64,000 nt of DNA from Paenibacillus aquistagni (GCF_900177815.1 NZ_FXAZ01000003.1:248001-312000); one strand, 5' to 3'; positions 1 through 9,179 are shown, counted from the stretch's first letter. The notes: a model not told the origin generated them from the sequence alone. Translations and numbers: made by a program.

Positions 1-1223
1 TCTTTGGCATGAAGTGGATTACGAATCGGACAGGGAAGTACTTCAAGGAGCAGCAGCGCCATCTGGGTGACTTGAACGGATTCATTGAGGAAACCTTTTC
101 TGGACAGAAGATGGTAAAGGCATTCTCACAAGAGCGTCGGGTAACCGAGATGTTCGAGGAGAAGGGAGCGCGTCTGCGCGAGGCTGGCTACTGGGCACAG
201 ACGTATTCAGGATTCATCCCGAAGCTGATGAACATGCTCAATAATGCAAGCTTTGCCATCATCGCGGGTGCAGGCGGGGTGATGGCTGTGCATGAGATGA
301 TCACGGTTGGTGTCATCGTGACTTTTGCTGAGTATGCGAGACAATTTACCCGACCGCTGAATGATCTTGCCAACCAGTTCAATACATTTCTATCGGCGGT
401 GGCTGGAGCAGAGCGCGTCTTCGAGATTATCGAGGAGGAGCCGGAGGCGAAGGATGAGGCGAATGCTAAGGCCGCATCTATGGTTCGGGGAGAGATTGAG
501 TTCCGGAATGTATCCTTTGCGTATGAAAACGATATTCAGACCGTCTCCGATGTGAGCTTCCATCTGAAGCCTGGCCAGACCGCAGCGCTGGTAGGGCCGA
601 CGGGGGCCGGCAAGTCGACGATTATTAATCTCTTGTCGAGATTCTATGACCCTGCAGAAGGCGAGATTCTGCTCGATGGGCTGAATACAAGGGACCTAAC
701 ACGGGCAAGCCTGCGCCAGCAGATGGCCTTCGTTCAGCAGGACACGTTCTTGTTTCAGCTCTCCATTCGGGAAAATATCCGCTATGGGCGACTGGATGCA
801 ACAGATGAAGAGGTGGAGCGGGCGGCGGAGCTCGCCAATGCGCATTCCTTTATTCGCAAGCTTCCGGATGGATACGATACGGTGCTTGATCAAGACGGCA
901 GTGGCATAAGCCAAGGGCAGAAGCAGCTTATTACGATCGCAAGAGCCATTCTGGCCGATCCTGCCATTCTCATTCTCGATGAAGCGACAAGCAGCATCGA
1001 TACGGTAACGGAGCTTAGAATTCAAGATGCGCTTTACCGACTGATGGAAGGGCGGACGAATATCGTCATCGCTCATCGCTTGAATACCGTTCGCCAGGCA
1101 GATGTGATTATTGTATTGGTGGAAGGACAGATTATCGAGAGCGGTTCACATGAGGAGCTCATGGAGCATAAGGGCTTCTATTATGAACTGGTTCAGAGCC
1201 AATTCGAACGGGTATCGAGCTAG
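1..1223 (+). CDS. ABC exporter, fused permease-ATPase (5' end missing)
   Basis: The reading frame is open to the left edge, so this is the C-terminal two thirds of a type IV ABC exporter half-transporter. Counting from the first ATG at position 9, it shows the last part of the membrane domain (residues 1-130). A complete nucleotide-binding domain follows: Walker A GPTGAGKST near 196-204, signature ISQGQ near 300, Walker B ending LILDEA near 325 with the catalytic Glu, and an H-loop AHR near 355. It closely resembles the second ABC gene at 30353-32227, including the unusual ISQGQ signature, so it is probably the YfiC-type half of another heterodimer whose partner lies upstream of the window. 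The substrate is unknown; drug or lipid export is the family's usual role. It converges on a GNAT gene across a hairpin at 1303-1338. Confidence 0.93.
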   Translation, partial: FGMKWITNRTGKYFKEQQRHLGDLNGFIEETFSGQKMVKAFSQERRVTEMFEEKGARLREAGYWAQTYSGFIPKLMNMLNNASFAIIAGAGGVMAVHEMITVGVIVTFAEYARQFTRPLNDLANQFNTFLSAVAGAERVFEIIEEEPEAKDEANAKAASMVRGEIEFRNVSFAYENDIQTVSDVSFHLKPGQTAALVGPTGAGKSTIINLLSRFYDPAEGEILLDGLNTRDLTRASLRQQMAFVQQDTFLFQLSIRENIRYGRLDATDEEVERAAELANAHSFIRKLPDGYDTVLDQDGSGISQGQKQLITIARAILADPAILILDEATSSIDTVTELRIQDALYRLMEGRTNIVIAHRLNTVRQADVIIVLVEGQIIESGSHEELMEHKGFYYELVQSQFERVSS

Positions 1224-1302
1224 CTGGCATAAACGCTAACACAAGCACGTGAATGTTGATACATTTAAAAAAGGATCGTTATCAAGAGTTGAAGCAAAGA
1301 AA

Positions 1303-1338
1303 GGGGGCTCTTCGCTGCAAAAATGGCGAAGGAGCCCC
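1303..1338. terminator. Bidirectional terminator hairpin
   Basis: An inverted repeat has a GC-rich stem (GGGGCTC..TTCGC pairing with GCGAAGGAGCCCC, one bulged base) and a loop of about nine bases. It is followed by a T-rich stretch to the right and by CTTTCTTT when read leftward. It lies between the convergent ABC gene and GNAT gene and can serve both. The rest of 1224-1507 shows no gene. Confidence 0.75.
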
Positions 1339-1507
1339 TTATTTGTTCGATAGCCTTGCCGCTCTCAATAACCAAGATCTGAAGCTCATGGTCTACATGA
1401 ATACTTGATGGAAGAAGTTGAAAAGATAAACTGAGACGCGGAATTATATGTAAATTGCGCTCACAAGGCAACCTGAGCCGGAGAGGTAGTTATATGTCTC
1501 TCGCGCT

Positions 1508-2074
1508 TCATGGCTGCTGCAGATACATCTCCCGATATTCATCCTCCAGCATGCTCATGAGGATGGAATCATAGTAGCGATGATTGTAGAAGAGGGCATC
1601 GCGTTGAACCCCTTCCTGCTTAAATCCGATCTTCTTGTACACATGGATGGCACGTTCGTTGTAGGCAAATACGTTTAGCTCCACGCGGTGGAGATTGGCG
1701 ATGCCAAAGGCATAGTCCAGCATGAGGCGAAGGGCTTCACTGCCGTGGCCCTTTCCTTGGTGAGCGTGGTCATGAATGGCAATTCGAATCCCTGCGCTGC
1801 GATTCATGCCATTGATGTCCTGCAGTTCAATATCGCCAATGGGTTCATTCGTATCCTTGCGAATAATCCACAGCAGGATGCTGCTTGAATCCAGCCCCTT
1901 AGCTTCAAGATGGTGCGTGACCTGATGCTTGGAAAATGCTTCCTTCGTACCTGTAAGGCGGCGAACGTCAGCATTGTAAAGAGTGCCATAATAGGCTTCG
2001 CTATCTTCTACTTCGACAGGCCTTAAATATACGTTGTCTCCCTCCAGCCAGCTGTAAGTGTTCTTGGTCGTCAT
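1508..2074 (-). CDS. GNAT family N-acetyltransferase (RimJ/RimL type)
   Basis: A 188-residue protein with the GNAT fold: an N-terminal YLRPVEVEDSEAYYGTLYN segment typical of the RimJ/RimL branch, then the acetyl-CoA loop region with QGKGHGSEALRLMLDYAF near residue 105 (the Q/R-x-x-G-x-G/A motif), and a C-terminal YKKIGFKQEG motif. Members acetylate N-terminal or small-molecule amines, or detoxify compounds such as spermidine and antibiotics; the substrate cannot be told from sequence. A ribosome site AAGGAGGAG precedes the ATG. It is a single gene, divergent from the esterase at 2416. Confidence 0.9.
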   Translation of the reverse strand: MTTKNTYSWLEGDNVYLRPVEVEDSEAYYGTLYNADVRRLTGTKEAFSKHQVTHHLEAKGLDSSSILLWIIRKDTNEPIGDIELQDINGMNRSAGIRIAIHDHAHQGKGHGSEALRLMLDYAFGIANLHRVELNVFAYNERAIHVYKKIGFKQEGVQRDALFYNHRYYDSILMSMLEDEYREMYLQQP

Positions 2075-2415
2075 GATGTCTCCTCCTTGGATTGCTTTTA
2101 TATTGAGCCTGTAGAATGGAATGACATCATGGTAACATGATGCTCCACTCTTTACGATCTGGATGGACGAGAAAAAATGACTATAGCTCTTTTCTACATC
2201 TTCTATGACTTGGAGTCTTTCCTGATAGCAGAAGCCGCTGTCTAGTGAATGTTTTGCACCTAGCAGGATAACGGTTCTCTGAAAGGGAAGTATGTGTTTA
2301 GGAAATGAGTGTTATCCGTTACATAGATTACCCCGATCGCGCAAGAATAAGAGTATTCTATATCTTATTCCATTGTCAGCGACCAAACCTATCGATGAGG
2401 AGGAGAGAATCAACA
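2075..2415. other. Divergent intergenic region between GNAT and esterase genes
   Basis: No gene is seen. The only structure noted is a 7-bp inverted pair GGATAAC (2266-2272) and GTTATCC (2311-2317), which could be an operator or a weak stem. A clear promoter could not be assigned in either direction. An ATG at 2305 is in frame with the esterase but lacks a ribosome site. Confidence 0.4.
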
Positions 2416-3195
2416 ATGGCTCTCATGACATGCAGTTTCTTTTCCGAGGTCCTCGGGTTCAACACAGAAATAGTAGCGATTATTCCACAGGCTACCCACA
2501 CACAGGTTGGCCTGCAAGGCAAAGCGAGCAGTGATCGTCATCCGACACTGTTCTTGCTTCATGGACTATCAGATGATCATACGATCTGGCTGCGCCGCAC
2601 ATCGATTGAACGTTATGCAGCTGAGCTTGGGCTTGCGGTCATTATGCCAAATGTACAACGCAGCTTCTATACTGACATGGCATATGGGCCTGATTACTGG
2701 TCCTATCTGTCCTTGGAGCTGCCGAGGATTGTAAGAGGCTTCTTTCCACTCTCCGACAAGCGCGAAGACAACTTTGTTGCCGGCTTGTCCATGGGCGGAT
2801 ATGGCGCCTTCAAGTGGGCGCTGTCCTGCCCTGATCAGTTTGCTGCAGCGGCGAGCTTATCGGGTGCGCTCAATATGAATAACGATGAGCACATAGCAAG
2901 GTACCCTAAGGATATGCAGCTGATCTTCGGCGGCGAGCCGCTTGCCGGCACGAAGCATGACCTGCTTCATCTGCTGGACGCAGGTGCTGAGCTCAATGGG
3001 CCTAAGCCGCTCTTGTATCAATGCTGCGGCACAGAGGATTTCCTATATCAGGACAATCTTGTCTTTCGTGATCATGCTGAGCAATGCTCCTTTGACCTGA
3101 CTTATCAGGAAGGCCCGGGCAACCATACTTGGGATTACTGGGATGCAAGAATTCAAGATGTGCTGGCATGGCTTCCGCTACAGAATCGGAAATAA
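2416..3195 (+). CDS. Alpha/beta-hydrolase esterase (putative tributyrin esterase family)
   Basis: A 259-residue serine hydrolase of the esterase D/S-formylglutathione hydrolase superfamily. Visible elements are the oxyanion segment LFLLHGLSDDHTIW near residue 40, the nucleophile elbow GLSMGGYGA near 125 and a late His in GNHTWDYWD near 238; the acid residue is probably in the CGTEDFLYQDN segment. These enzymes hydrolyse short acyl esters in the cytoplasm. The start at 2416 is chosen because GAGGAGGAGAG lies just upstream; the longer frame from 2305 has no ribosome site. It is a single gene ended by the hairpin at 3379-3412. The physiological substrate is unknown. Confidence 0.88.
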   Translation: MALMTCSFFSEVLGFNTEIVAIIPQATHTQVGLQGKASSDRHPTLFLLHGLSDDHTIWLRRTSIERYAAELGLAVIMPNVQRSFYTDMAYGPDYWSYLSLELPRIVRGFFPLSDKREDNFVAGLSMGGYGAFKWALSCPDQFAAAASLSGALNMNNDEHIARYPKDMQLIFGGEPLAGTKHDLLHLLDAGAELNGPKPLLYQCCGTEDFLYQDNLVFRDHAEQCSFDLTYQEGPGNHTWDYWDARIQDVLAWLPLQNRK

Positions 3196-3378
3196 CGAAG
3201 TAATTGGCCATAAGAATTGAGCTGTGCCAGTCTACTTATTACTAGACGGCCATATCGTTTAGGTTAGGTTAGGAATGCGGGTTGGCCCTGTGGGTCGGCT
3301 TTATAAGGAATGGCAGTCGTCAAAATGGCTAGGGGTAGAATCGAGATGTATGTTGAGAATGAAAGTGGTAAAGAATCA

Positions 3379-3412
3379 GCTGCTTCCCTCTTAGCGAGGG
3401 AGGCAGCCTTTT
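3379..3412 (+). terminator. Rho-independent terminator of the esterase gene
   Basis: A twelve-base stem (GCTGCTTCCCTC with GAGGGAGGCAGC, one G-T pair), a five-base loop and then CTTTT. It lies between the esterase and the convergent LacI gene. Confidence 0.85.
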
Positions 3413-3475
3413 CGTATGATCAGGCCAACCACCGGGCTGGCTTATTTTTGTAGTGAAGTCCGAGGGTGTGAAATG

Positions 3476-4531
3476 CTATTGACTCTGCTCATCCTTGGCT
3501 GGCGCAACAGAATCACGAACAATGAGCTCTGCAGGCAGTACCACCTTGCGCCATGGCTGTGCCTCGTGGTCCTTGTTCTGAATGCGCTCGATGAGCGTCT
3601 GCATGCCCATATAACCGAATTGATAAGCCTGCTGTGCGGCTACCGTCATGAATGGGGCAATTTCGGAGTACAAGCCGAAGTCATCAAAGCACACAACCGA
3701 GATCTGCTCGGGCACTTGAATTTCCTTCTTGCGAAGCATGCGGATAATCTCGATAGCAATCACATTGTTGCCGGCTACGATGGCTGTTGGGCGCGGCTCA
3801 AGCTGATCAAACCATGCTTCAAGGGAAGGCAGCACTGGCATATCATTGCCTGTCACCTGCTGGTGCAGCTTGTAGCTGGTTTCAAATACATAATTGTCAG
3901 GCATGTGAAGACTGTGCAGAAGCAAGGCTTCTTGATACCCCTGCAGACGCAAGCGCGCACTGGATGCTGTAGACAGACCGTTCACCATCGCAATGTGACG
4001 GTGGCCATTGTCGATCAAATGCTCCACCAAGGTGCGGGCACCGCCCTTGCTGTCTCCTAACACAACGTCGCAGTCCATGCCCGGAACCTCGCGGTCGATC
4101 AGTACAAAGGGTACCTTATGTCTGCGAAGCTGCTCCAGATGCGGCAGGGATGCATCTCCCGTCGGTGCGACGAGCAGGCCGTCAACGCGTGTGGACAAAA
4201 TCGTATGAATATAGTCATTTTCCTTCTGCAGGTTCTCATCACTGTTGCCAAACAGCAAGCGGTAGCCGCTGCGGTTGGCGGCGTCTTCTGCTCCCCGGGA
4301 CAAGGTCGTGTAGAACGGGTTCGTAATATCCGTAATCAGGAGAAACAAAATCTTCGTCTGCTGCAGCACGAGGCTTCTTGCCATCTGGTTCGGCACATAG
4401 TTCATTTCTTCCATGATCTTGCGAACCTTGGCCTCGGTCTTTTTGCTGATTTTTCCGGTGTTATTGATAACTCTTGATACAGTCATGGCGGACACATTTG
4501 CTTTCTTCGCAATGTCGTATATCGTAACCAT
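3476..4531 (-). CDS. LacI family transcriptional regulator, probably of the fucose operon
   Basis: A 351-residue repressor: N-terminal helix-turn-helix (TIYDIAKKANVSAMTVSRVINNTG, residues 2-25), the hinge helix PNQMARSLV near 48-56, and a periplasmic-binding-protein-like effector domain. The ATG at 4531 is chosen for its AAGGAG ribosome site and because the family always begins just before the HTH; the frame continues 73 codons upstream but is unsupported. It is divergent from fucI, 382 bp away, so it most likely controls the L-fucose genes, with fucose, fuculose or fuculose-1-phosphate as likely effector (inference). The 19-bp inverted repeat at 4736-4754 overlaps a plausible -10 of this gene and would allow self-control. 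Confidence 0.9.
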   Translation of the reverse strand: MVTIYDIAKKANVSAMTVSRVINNTGKISKKTEAKVRKIMEEMNYVPNQMARSLVLQQTKILFLLITDITNPFYTTLSRGAEDAANRSGYRLLFGNSDENLQKENDYIHTILSTRVDGLLVAPTGDASLPHLEQLRRHKVPFVLIDREVPGMDCDVVLGDSKGGARTLVEHLIDNGHRHIAMVNGLSTASSARLRLQGYQEALLLHSLHMPDNYVFETSYKLHQQVTGNDMPVLPSLEAWFDQLEPRPTAIVAGNNVIAIEIIRMLRKKEIQVPEQISVVCFDDFGLYSEIAPFMTVAAQQAYQFGYMGMQTLIERIQNKDHEAQPWRKVVLPAELIVRDSVAPAKDEQSQ

Positions 4532-4735
4532 AGCGCGGTAGCTCCTTCTATACATGATATAAGTACAAGAGCAGGATGGAAAACGTATAACGACGACCCA
4601 CCCCGAGTTAAAGCGGTATAATCTCAAAAAAACGAAGTCTATTCTAGCAGCAGCGAGCGTATAAAAATAGAGGGGAATTGGTACTTTCTGGACCCCTTTC
4701 CTCTCTGCCGATGCCGATTGCTGCAATACCGATGT

Positions 4736-4754
4736 TAGAATGGAAACCATTCTA
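4736..4754. promoter_or_regulatory. Operator-like inverted repeat upstream of fucI
   Basis: TAGAATGG and CCATTCTA are perfect 8-bp arms around AAA. The site is 30 bp upstream of the fucI -35 and overlaps a possible -10 (TAGAAT read on the minus strand) of the LacI gene. It is a candidate site for the divergent LacI protein or for an activator. Confidence 0.55.
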
Positions 4755-4783
4755 TGATTCTCTTATTTTACCCAAGAAAAGAT

Positions 4784-4812
4784 TTGACAGCAAGAGAGGA
4801 GATTGGTAGGAT
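4784..4812 (+). promoter_or_regulatory. Sigma-A-type promoter of the fucose operon
   Basis: TTGACA (4784-4789) and TAGGAT (4807-4812) are separated by 17 bp, a near-ideal housekeeping promoter about 100 bp upstream of the fucI start. Confidence 0.75.
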
Positions 4813-4862
4813 GAAGTTATCGGTAACATCTTTTCACATTTTCTCTTTTTTTATACCTTTAA

Positions 4863-4874
4863 TAAAGCGCTTTA
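4863..4874. promoter_or_regulatory. LacI-type operator in the fucI leader
   Basis: TAAAGCGCTTTA is a perfect 12-bp palindrome with a central CG, the usual form of LacI-family sites. It lies about 45 bp downstream of the expected transcription start, where a bound repressor would block elongation. It shares only the core of a catabolite-response (cre) element, because the outer TG..CA bases are missing. Confidence 0.65.
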
Positions 4875-4913
4875 ATTGTAATGATCTAACATTCCTAAAT
4901 TGGAGGTATCGTC

Positions 4914-6704
4914 ATGACTTTGGAACAATTCCGCTGGAAAGGCGAATTCCCTAAGATCGGTATTCGCCCAACAATCGATGGTCGCCGCAAAGGCGTCCGT
5001 GAATCCCTTGAGGCTCAAACGATGGGGATGGCAACAGCTGTAGCGGAGCTCTTGTCTTCTACGCTTCGTTATCCAAATGGGAAGCCCGTGCAATGCGTGA
5101 TTGCGGACTCGACAATCGGTGGTGTAGCTGAATCTGCAGCGTGCGCGGAGAAATTTGCACGTGAGGGTGTAGGCGTTTCCATTACGGTAACCCCTTGCTG
5201 GTGCTATGGTTCTGAGACTATGGATATGGACCCGTCTATTCCTAAGGCCGTATGGGGATTCAACGGAACAGAGCGTCCAGGCGCGGTATATCTGGCTGCA
5301 GTGCTTGCAGCGCATGCGCAGAAGGGCTTGCCAGCATTCGGCATCTACGGCGAGGACGTTCAGGATGCTGCTGATACGTCCATCCCTGAAGATGTAAAGG
5401 CGAAGCTGATCGCATTTGCCAAGGCGGGCCTTGCGGTTGCTTACATGAAGGGCAAGTCTTATCTCTCCATGGGTTCTGTGTCAATGGGGATTGCGGGCTC
5501 CATCGTTAACGATAACTTCCTTCAAGAGTATCTTGGAATGCGTACCGAATATATTGATATGAGTGAATTCGTTCGCCGCATGGACGAAGGCATCTACGAT
5601 CCTGAGGAGTTCGAGAAGGCGCTTGCTTGGGTGAAGGATAACTGCAAGGAAGGCGTAGACAACAACCCTGAGGAGATCCAGCAGCCACGAGAGTTGAAGG
5701 ATCAGAACTGGGAAACGGTTGTCAAAATGACGATGATTGCTCGCGACCTGATGGTGGGCAACCCTCGCTTGGATGAGCTTGGCTTCGGCGAAGAAGCGCA
5801 AGGGCACAACGCTGTCGTATCCGGATTCCAAGGACAGCGCCAATGGACAGATCACTTCCCGAATGGCGACTTCATGGAAGCGATGCTGAACTCCTCCTTC
5901 GATTGGAACGGCATCCGTGCGCCTTACCTGGTAGCGACAGAGAATGACTTCCTGAATGGCGTCGTCATGCTGTTTGGCAACCTGCTTACCAATACCGCTC
6001 AGATCTTTGCTGATGTTCGCACATACTGGAGCAAGGAATCCGTGAAGCGCGTAACAGGCTATGATCTGGAAGGCTATGCGAAGGAAGGCATGCTTCACTT
6101 GATCAATTCCGGTTCCGCTACGCTGGACGGCACAGGCGTACAGTCCAAGGATGGCCAGCCTGTCATGAAGCCGTTCTGGGAGATCAGTGAAGAAGAAGCG
6201 CAGAAGTGCCTTGATGCCACTTCTTGGCGTCCAGCTTCTGTAGAGTACTTCCGTGGAGGCGGCTATTCCTCCAACTTCTTGACACGCGGTGGCATGCCGA
6301 TGACGATGGCTCGCTTGAACCTTGTGAAGGGCATTGGTCCTGTTCTGCAAATCGCAGAGGGCTACTCTGTCGATCTGCCGGATGATGTGCATCAAACGCT
6401 GAATGACCGCACAGACCCTACATGGCCAACAACATGGTTTGCACCGATCCTGACTGGCGAAGGCGCCTTTACTTCCGTGTACGAAGTCATGAACAACTGG
6501 GGAGCGAACCATGGTGCTATCAGCTACGGCCATATCGGTGCCGATCTGATCACGCTTGCTTCGATGCTTCGCATTCCAGTCAACATGCACAATGTGGCGA
6601 AGGAGCGCATCTTCCGTCCGAAGGCATGGAGCTTGTTTGGCACGGAGAATCTAGAGGGTGTCGATTATCGCGCTTGCGAGAACTTCGGCCCGCTTTATAA
6701 ATAA
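4914..6704 (+). CDS. fucI: L-fucose isomerase
   Basis: Catalyses L-fucose to L-fuculose, the first step of cytoplasmic fucose breakdown; the family also accepts D-arabinose. At 596 residues it matches the E. coli enzyme (591). The family's metal ligands are visible: Glu343 in ATENDFLNG, Asp367 in FADVRTYW and His533 in [10 protein letters not shown], corresponding to E. coli Glu337, Asp361 and His528. The N-terminal segment [22 protein letters not shown] is typical of the family. The ATG has a TTGGAGG site. It is the first gene of the operon fucI-fucA-kinase, behind the promoter at 4784 and a palindromic operator. Confidence 0.97.
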   Translation: MTLEQFRWKGEFPKIGIRPTIDGRRKGVRESLEAQTMGMATAVAELLSSTLRYPNGKPVQCVIADSTIGGVAESAACAEKFAREGVGVSITVTPCWCYGSETMDMDPSIPKAVWGFNGTERPGAVYLAAVLAAHAQKGLPAFGIYGEDVQDAADTSIPEDVKAKLIAFAKAGLAVAYMKGKSYLSMGSVSMGIAGSIVNDNFLQEYLGMRTEYIDMSEFVRRMDEGIYDPEEFEKALAWVKDNCKEGVDNNPEEIQQPRELKDQNWETVVKMTMIARDLMVGNPRLDELGFGEEAQGHNAVVSGFQGQRQWTDHFPNGDFMEAMLNSSFDWNGIRAPYLVATENDFLNGVVMLFGNLLTNTAQIFADVRTYWSKESVKRVTGYDLEGYAKEGMLHLINSGSATLDGTGVQSKDGQPVMKPFWEISEEEAQKCLDATSWRPASVEYFRGGGYSSNFLTRGGMPMTMARLNLVKGIGPVLQIAEGYSVDLPDDVHQTLNDRTDPTWPTTWFAPILTGEGAFTSVYEVMNNWGANHGAISYGHIGADLITLASMLRIPVNMHNVAKERIFRPKAWSLFGTENLEGVDYRACENFGPLYK

Positions 6705-6714
6705 GAAGATGATG

Positions 6715-6764
6715 TGGCCGCTTGTGCATTGTGCAGAACAAACAAGCGGCCATCTCCCATTTTT
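6715..6764 (+). terminator. Hairpin with short T-run between fucI and fucA (attenuator-like)
   Basis: Perfect 11-bp arms, TGGCCGCTTGT (6715-6725) and ACAAGCGGCCA (6742-6752), enclose a 16-base loop. CATTTTTC follows eight bases later. The next gene of the same operon starts 20 bp downstream, so this is likely a partial terminator or an RNA-processing or stability element that lowers fucA and kinase expression relative to fucI. Confidence 0.65.
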
Positions 6765-6783
6765 CATAAACGGAGGATGTCAG

Positions 6784-7443
6784 ATGAAATCAATGGCTAT
6801 TCGTAAAGAGCTGTGCAAATACGCAGACAAGATTGTAAAAAATCGTTTGGTTGTAGGACCGGGCGGCAATATCAGCGCGCGTTTTGAAGGAAAAATGTAT
6901 TTGTCTCCAAGCGGCTTCGCTTTGGATGAAATTGAGCCTGAGCAATGGGTTGAGGTAGATATTAAGACCGGTGAAGTTACGGACAATGGCCTTCGTCCGT
7001 CTTCAGAAGTATTAATGCATCTGTACGCTTATCAAGCCAATGATGAAATTCAGGCCATTGTGCACACACATCCGCCGAATTGCATTGCGTTTACTTTGTT
7101 GGATGAGGACCTTCCGATCATGTTCCCAGACCAAGCGGCGCTTGTCGGCAGAACGGCTCGTATTCCTTATGTCATGCCAACCGATGAGAAGCTTGCCAAT
7201 GCTCTTCTTCCTAAGGTGAACGAAGCAAGCTCAATTCTGCTTATGAACCATGGCTTGGTTACAACAGGACGCAACCTTCGTGAAGCGTACTATCGCACGG
7301 AAGTCGTCGAAGAGAGCGCAAAGATTTATATTATTGCAAGCTCGATCAAGGAGCCTAAGATTCTGACGGAAGAGGAGTTCCAAGAGATTGCGAACCTCGA
7401 AAGTGAGAAATACCGCATCAAGCTGCTGCAGGAGCAGAAGTAA
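6784..7443 (+). CDS. fucA: L-fuculose-phosphate aldolase (class II)
   Basis: Zinc-dependent cleavage of L-fuculose-1-phosphate to dihydroxyacetone phosphate and L-lactaldehyde. The 219-residue protein has the class II aldolase/adducin fold: phosphate loop GPGGNIS near residue 25, catalytic Glu75 in SSEVLMH, zinc ligands His94 and His96 in HTHPPN and His156 in NHGLVTTG. The length agrees with E. coli FucA (215). The start at 6784 is preceded by GGAGG; the frame runs further upstream but has no ribosome site. A rhamnulose-phosphate aldolase role is the alternative; the adjacent fucI makes fuculose phosphate the likely substrate. Confidence 0.94.
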   Translation: MKSMAIRKELCKYADKIVKNRLVVGPGGNISARFEGKMYLSPSGFALDEIEPEQWVEVDIKTGEVTDNGLRPSSEVLMHLYAYQANDEIQAIVHTHPPNCIAFTLLDEDLPIMFPDQAALVGRTARIPYVMPTDEKLANALLPKVNEASSILLMNHGLVTTGRNLREAYYRTEVVEESAKIYIIASSIKEPKILTEEEFQEIANLESEKYRIKLLQEQK

Positions 7444-7483
7444 TCCTTGTCATTCGTAAGCTTCAATGAAAGGGTGTGAAGGG

Positions 7484-9010
7484 ATGAACGTTATTTCGAC
7501 GGTACTCGCCTTTGACCTTGGAGCAAGCAGCGGCAGAGCGCTAATCGGCCAGCTCATCGAGGATCAAGGCACACGCAAGCTTCGTGTAGAAGAAATACAT
7601 CGCTTTCCGAATCAGGCGATTCAGGTGGGCAAGCATCTGCATTGGGACACCCTAAGGCTGTTCCAAGAGATGAAGGAAGGCATCCGCAAGGCTTTCCAAG
7701 CGGGATATCGTCCGGAGACGCTGGGCATTGATACCTGGGGGGTCGACTTTGGCCTTCTGGATGCGAATGGAGAAATGATCGGCAACCCTTATCATTATCG
7801 GGACCCTCATACGGAAGGTCTGATTGAGGAGCTTAATGAACGGTTCGGTACAGAACGCCTCTACGCAGAAGGCGGCCTGCAATTCATGCCGTTCAACACC
7901 ATCTATCAATTGACTGCTATGCTGAAGGCGAACTCGCCTAAGCTGGATATGGCGAAGACGCTGCTGCTTACCCCAGACCTTCTCGCTTATTTCTTGACAG
8001 GCGAGAAGGTGTGCGAATTCACCATGGCAACCACAACACAGCTGTATCATCCGCTCAAGCAGGAGTGGAATACGGAGCTGATGGATGCGCTTGGCATTCC
8101 ATCACACCTGTTCCTTGATCCGATTCATCCAGGAACCCGTGTAGGGACCCTGACTGAGGATATTCAGAAGGAGCTGGATGTTCCAGCGATGGACGTCATC
8201 GCTGTCGGGACGCATGATACGGAATCTGCGATAGCTGCTGTGCCAGCGAAGTCCGATTCCTTCGCGTACTTAGTGTGCGGCACTTGGTCGCTGCTTGGCA
8301 CGGAGCAGCAAAAGCCGATTGTCAGCCGCGAGGCGATGGAGCTGTCCTTCTCCAATGAAGGCGGAGTCGGCAATCGCTATCAGCTGCTGAAGAACATTAT
8401 GGGGCTGTGGATTGTGCAGGAGTGTAAGCGCGACTGGGATGCACAGGGCAAAGTGTTCTCCTTTGCGGAGCTCGCGAAGCTCGCAGAGTCAGCTGCTGGT
8501 CTGCAAAGCATCATCAATGCAGATGATGCGCGCTTCTTTGCGCCTGGCGATATGCCGCAGAAGGTACAGAGCTTCTGCCGCGAGACCGGACAGCCGGTGC
8601 CGGAGACGGAAGGGGCGATCATTCGCGTCGTGCTCGACAGCTTGGCCCTCTGTTATCGCCATGAGCTGACGCGTACGGAGCGGCTGACGGGACAGTCGTA
8701 CGAGGGGCTGCATATGGTTGGCGGCGGCATTCAGAATACGCTTCTGTGCCAACTGACGGCCAATGCGCTGCAGCGACCTGTATGGACAGGACCGATCGAA
8801 GGCAGTGCCATCGGCAATATGACCGTCCAATGGATGGCGCAAGGCCACTGCAGCAGTCTGGAGGAAGCAAGACAGCTTGTGCTGGACTCGTTCCCGATTG
8901 ATACGCTTCATCCAGAGGAAGGCGAGCAGTCGAGCTGGGATGCAGCTTATGAGCGCTTCACAGGGCTGCTGCATGCGAAAAGCCAAGTAGCATGCGATGC
9001 TTCAAGCTAG
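7484..9010 (+). CDS. FGGY carbohydrate kinase (rhamnulokinase-like), acting as L-fuculokinase
   Basis: A 508-residue FGGY kinase: phosphate-1 motif DLGASSGR near residue 10, IDTWGVDFGLLDA near 82, GTHDTESA near 243, GTWSLLG near 267 and adenosine motif GGGIQN near 412. The sequence pattern is closer to rhamnulokinase (RhaB) than to E. coli FucK, as is common in Firmicute fucose operons. In this operon it would phosphorylate L-fuculose for the aldolase (inference). The ATG at 7484 is preferred: AAAGGG lies nine bases upstream and the protein then begins directly at the family N-terminus. The in-frame ATG at 7466 adds only MKGCEG. It is the last gene of the operon, ended by the hairpin at 9180-9241. 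Confidence 0.9.
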   Translation: MNVISTVLAFDLGASSGRALIGQLIEDQGTRKLRVEEIHRFPNQAIQVGKHLHWDTLRLFQEMKEGIRKAFQAGYRPETLGIDTWGVDFGLLDANGEMIGNPYHYRDPHTEGLIEELNERFGTERLYAEGGLQFMPFNTIYQLTAMLKANSPKLDMAKTLLLTPDLLAYFLTGEKVCEFTMATTTQLYHPLKQEWNTELMDALGIPSHLFLDPIHPGTRVGTLTEDIQKELDVPAMDVIAVGTHDTESAIAAVPAKSDSFAYLVCGTWSLLGTEQQKPIVSREAMELSFSNEGGVGNRYQLLKNIMGLWIVQECKRDWDAQGKVFSFAELAKLAESAAGLQSIINADDARFFAPGDMPQKVQSFCRETGQPVPETEGAIIRVVLDSLALCYRHELTRTERLTGQSYEGLHMVGGGIQNTLLCQLTANALQRPVWTGPIEGSAIGNMTVQWMAQGHCSSLEEARQLVLDSFPIDTLHPEEGEQSSWDAAYERFTGLLHAKSQVACDASS

Positions 9011-9179
9011 CATCAGCTTGAGCTTATAAGGAGCGGTGCAGCTTCGGCACCATCGCATGGTTCGTTGTATAGCTACAGCCTGACGGAGCGCTATTATGAC
9101 AACCTTGGCCAATCAGGTCGAGCTTCTCTACTTAGGCAGCTAGGTAGCTGGTCAAGCTTAATCCTGTCCGGAAAACGAT

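Noticed and set aside
4863-4874. CcpA catabolite-response element at the fucI leader
   Set aside because: The core matches, but the outer TG and CA bases needed for a cre are missing; a local LacI operator fits better.
5481-6590. 369-residue open frame antisense to fucI
   Set aside because: It has no ribosome site, the translated sequence is rich in His, Arg and Cys as expected from a shadow frame, and the opposite strand encodes a full fucose isomerase.
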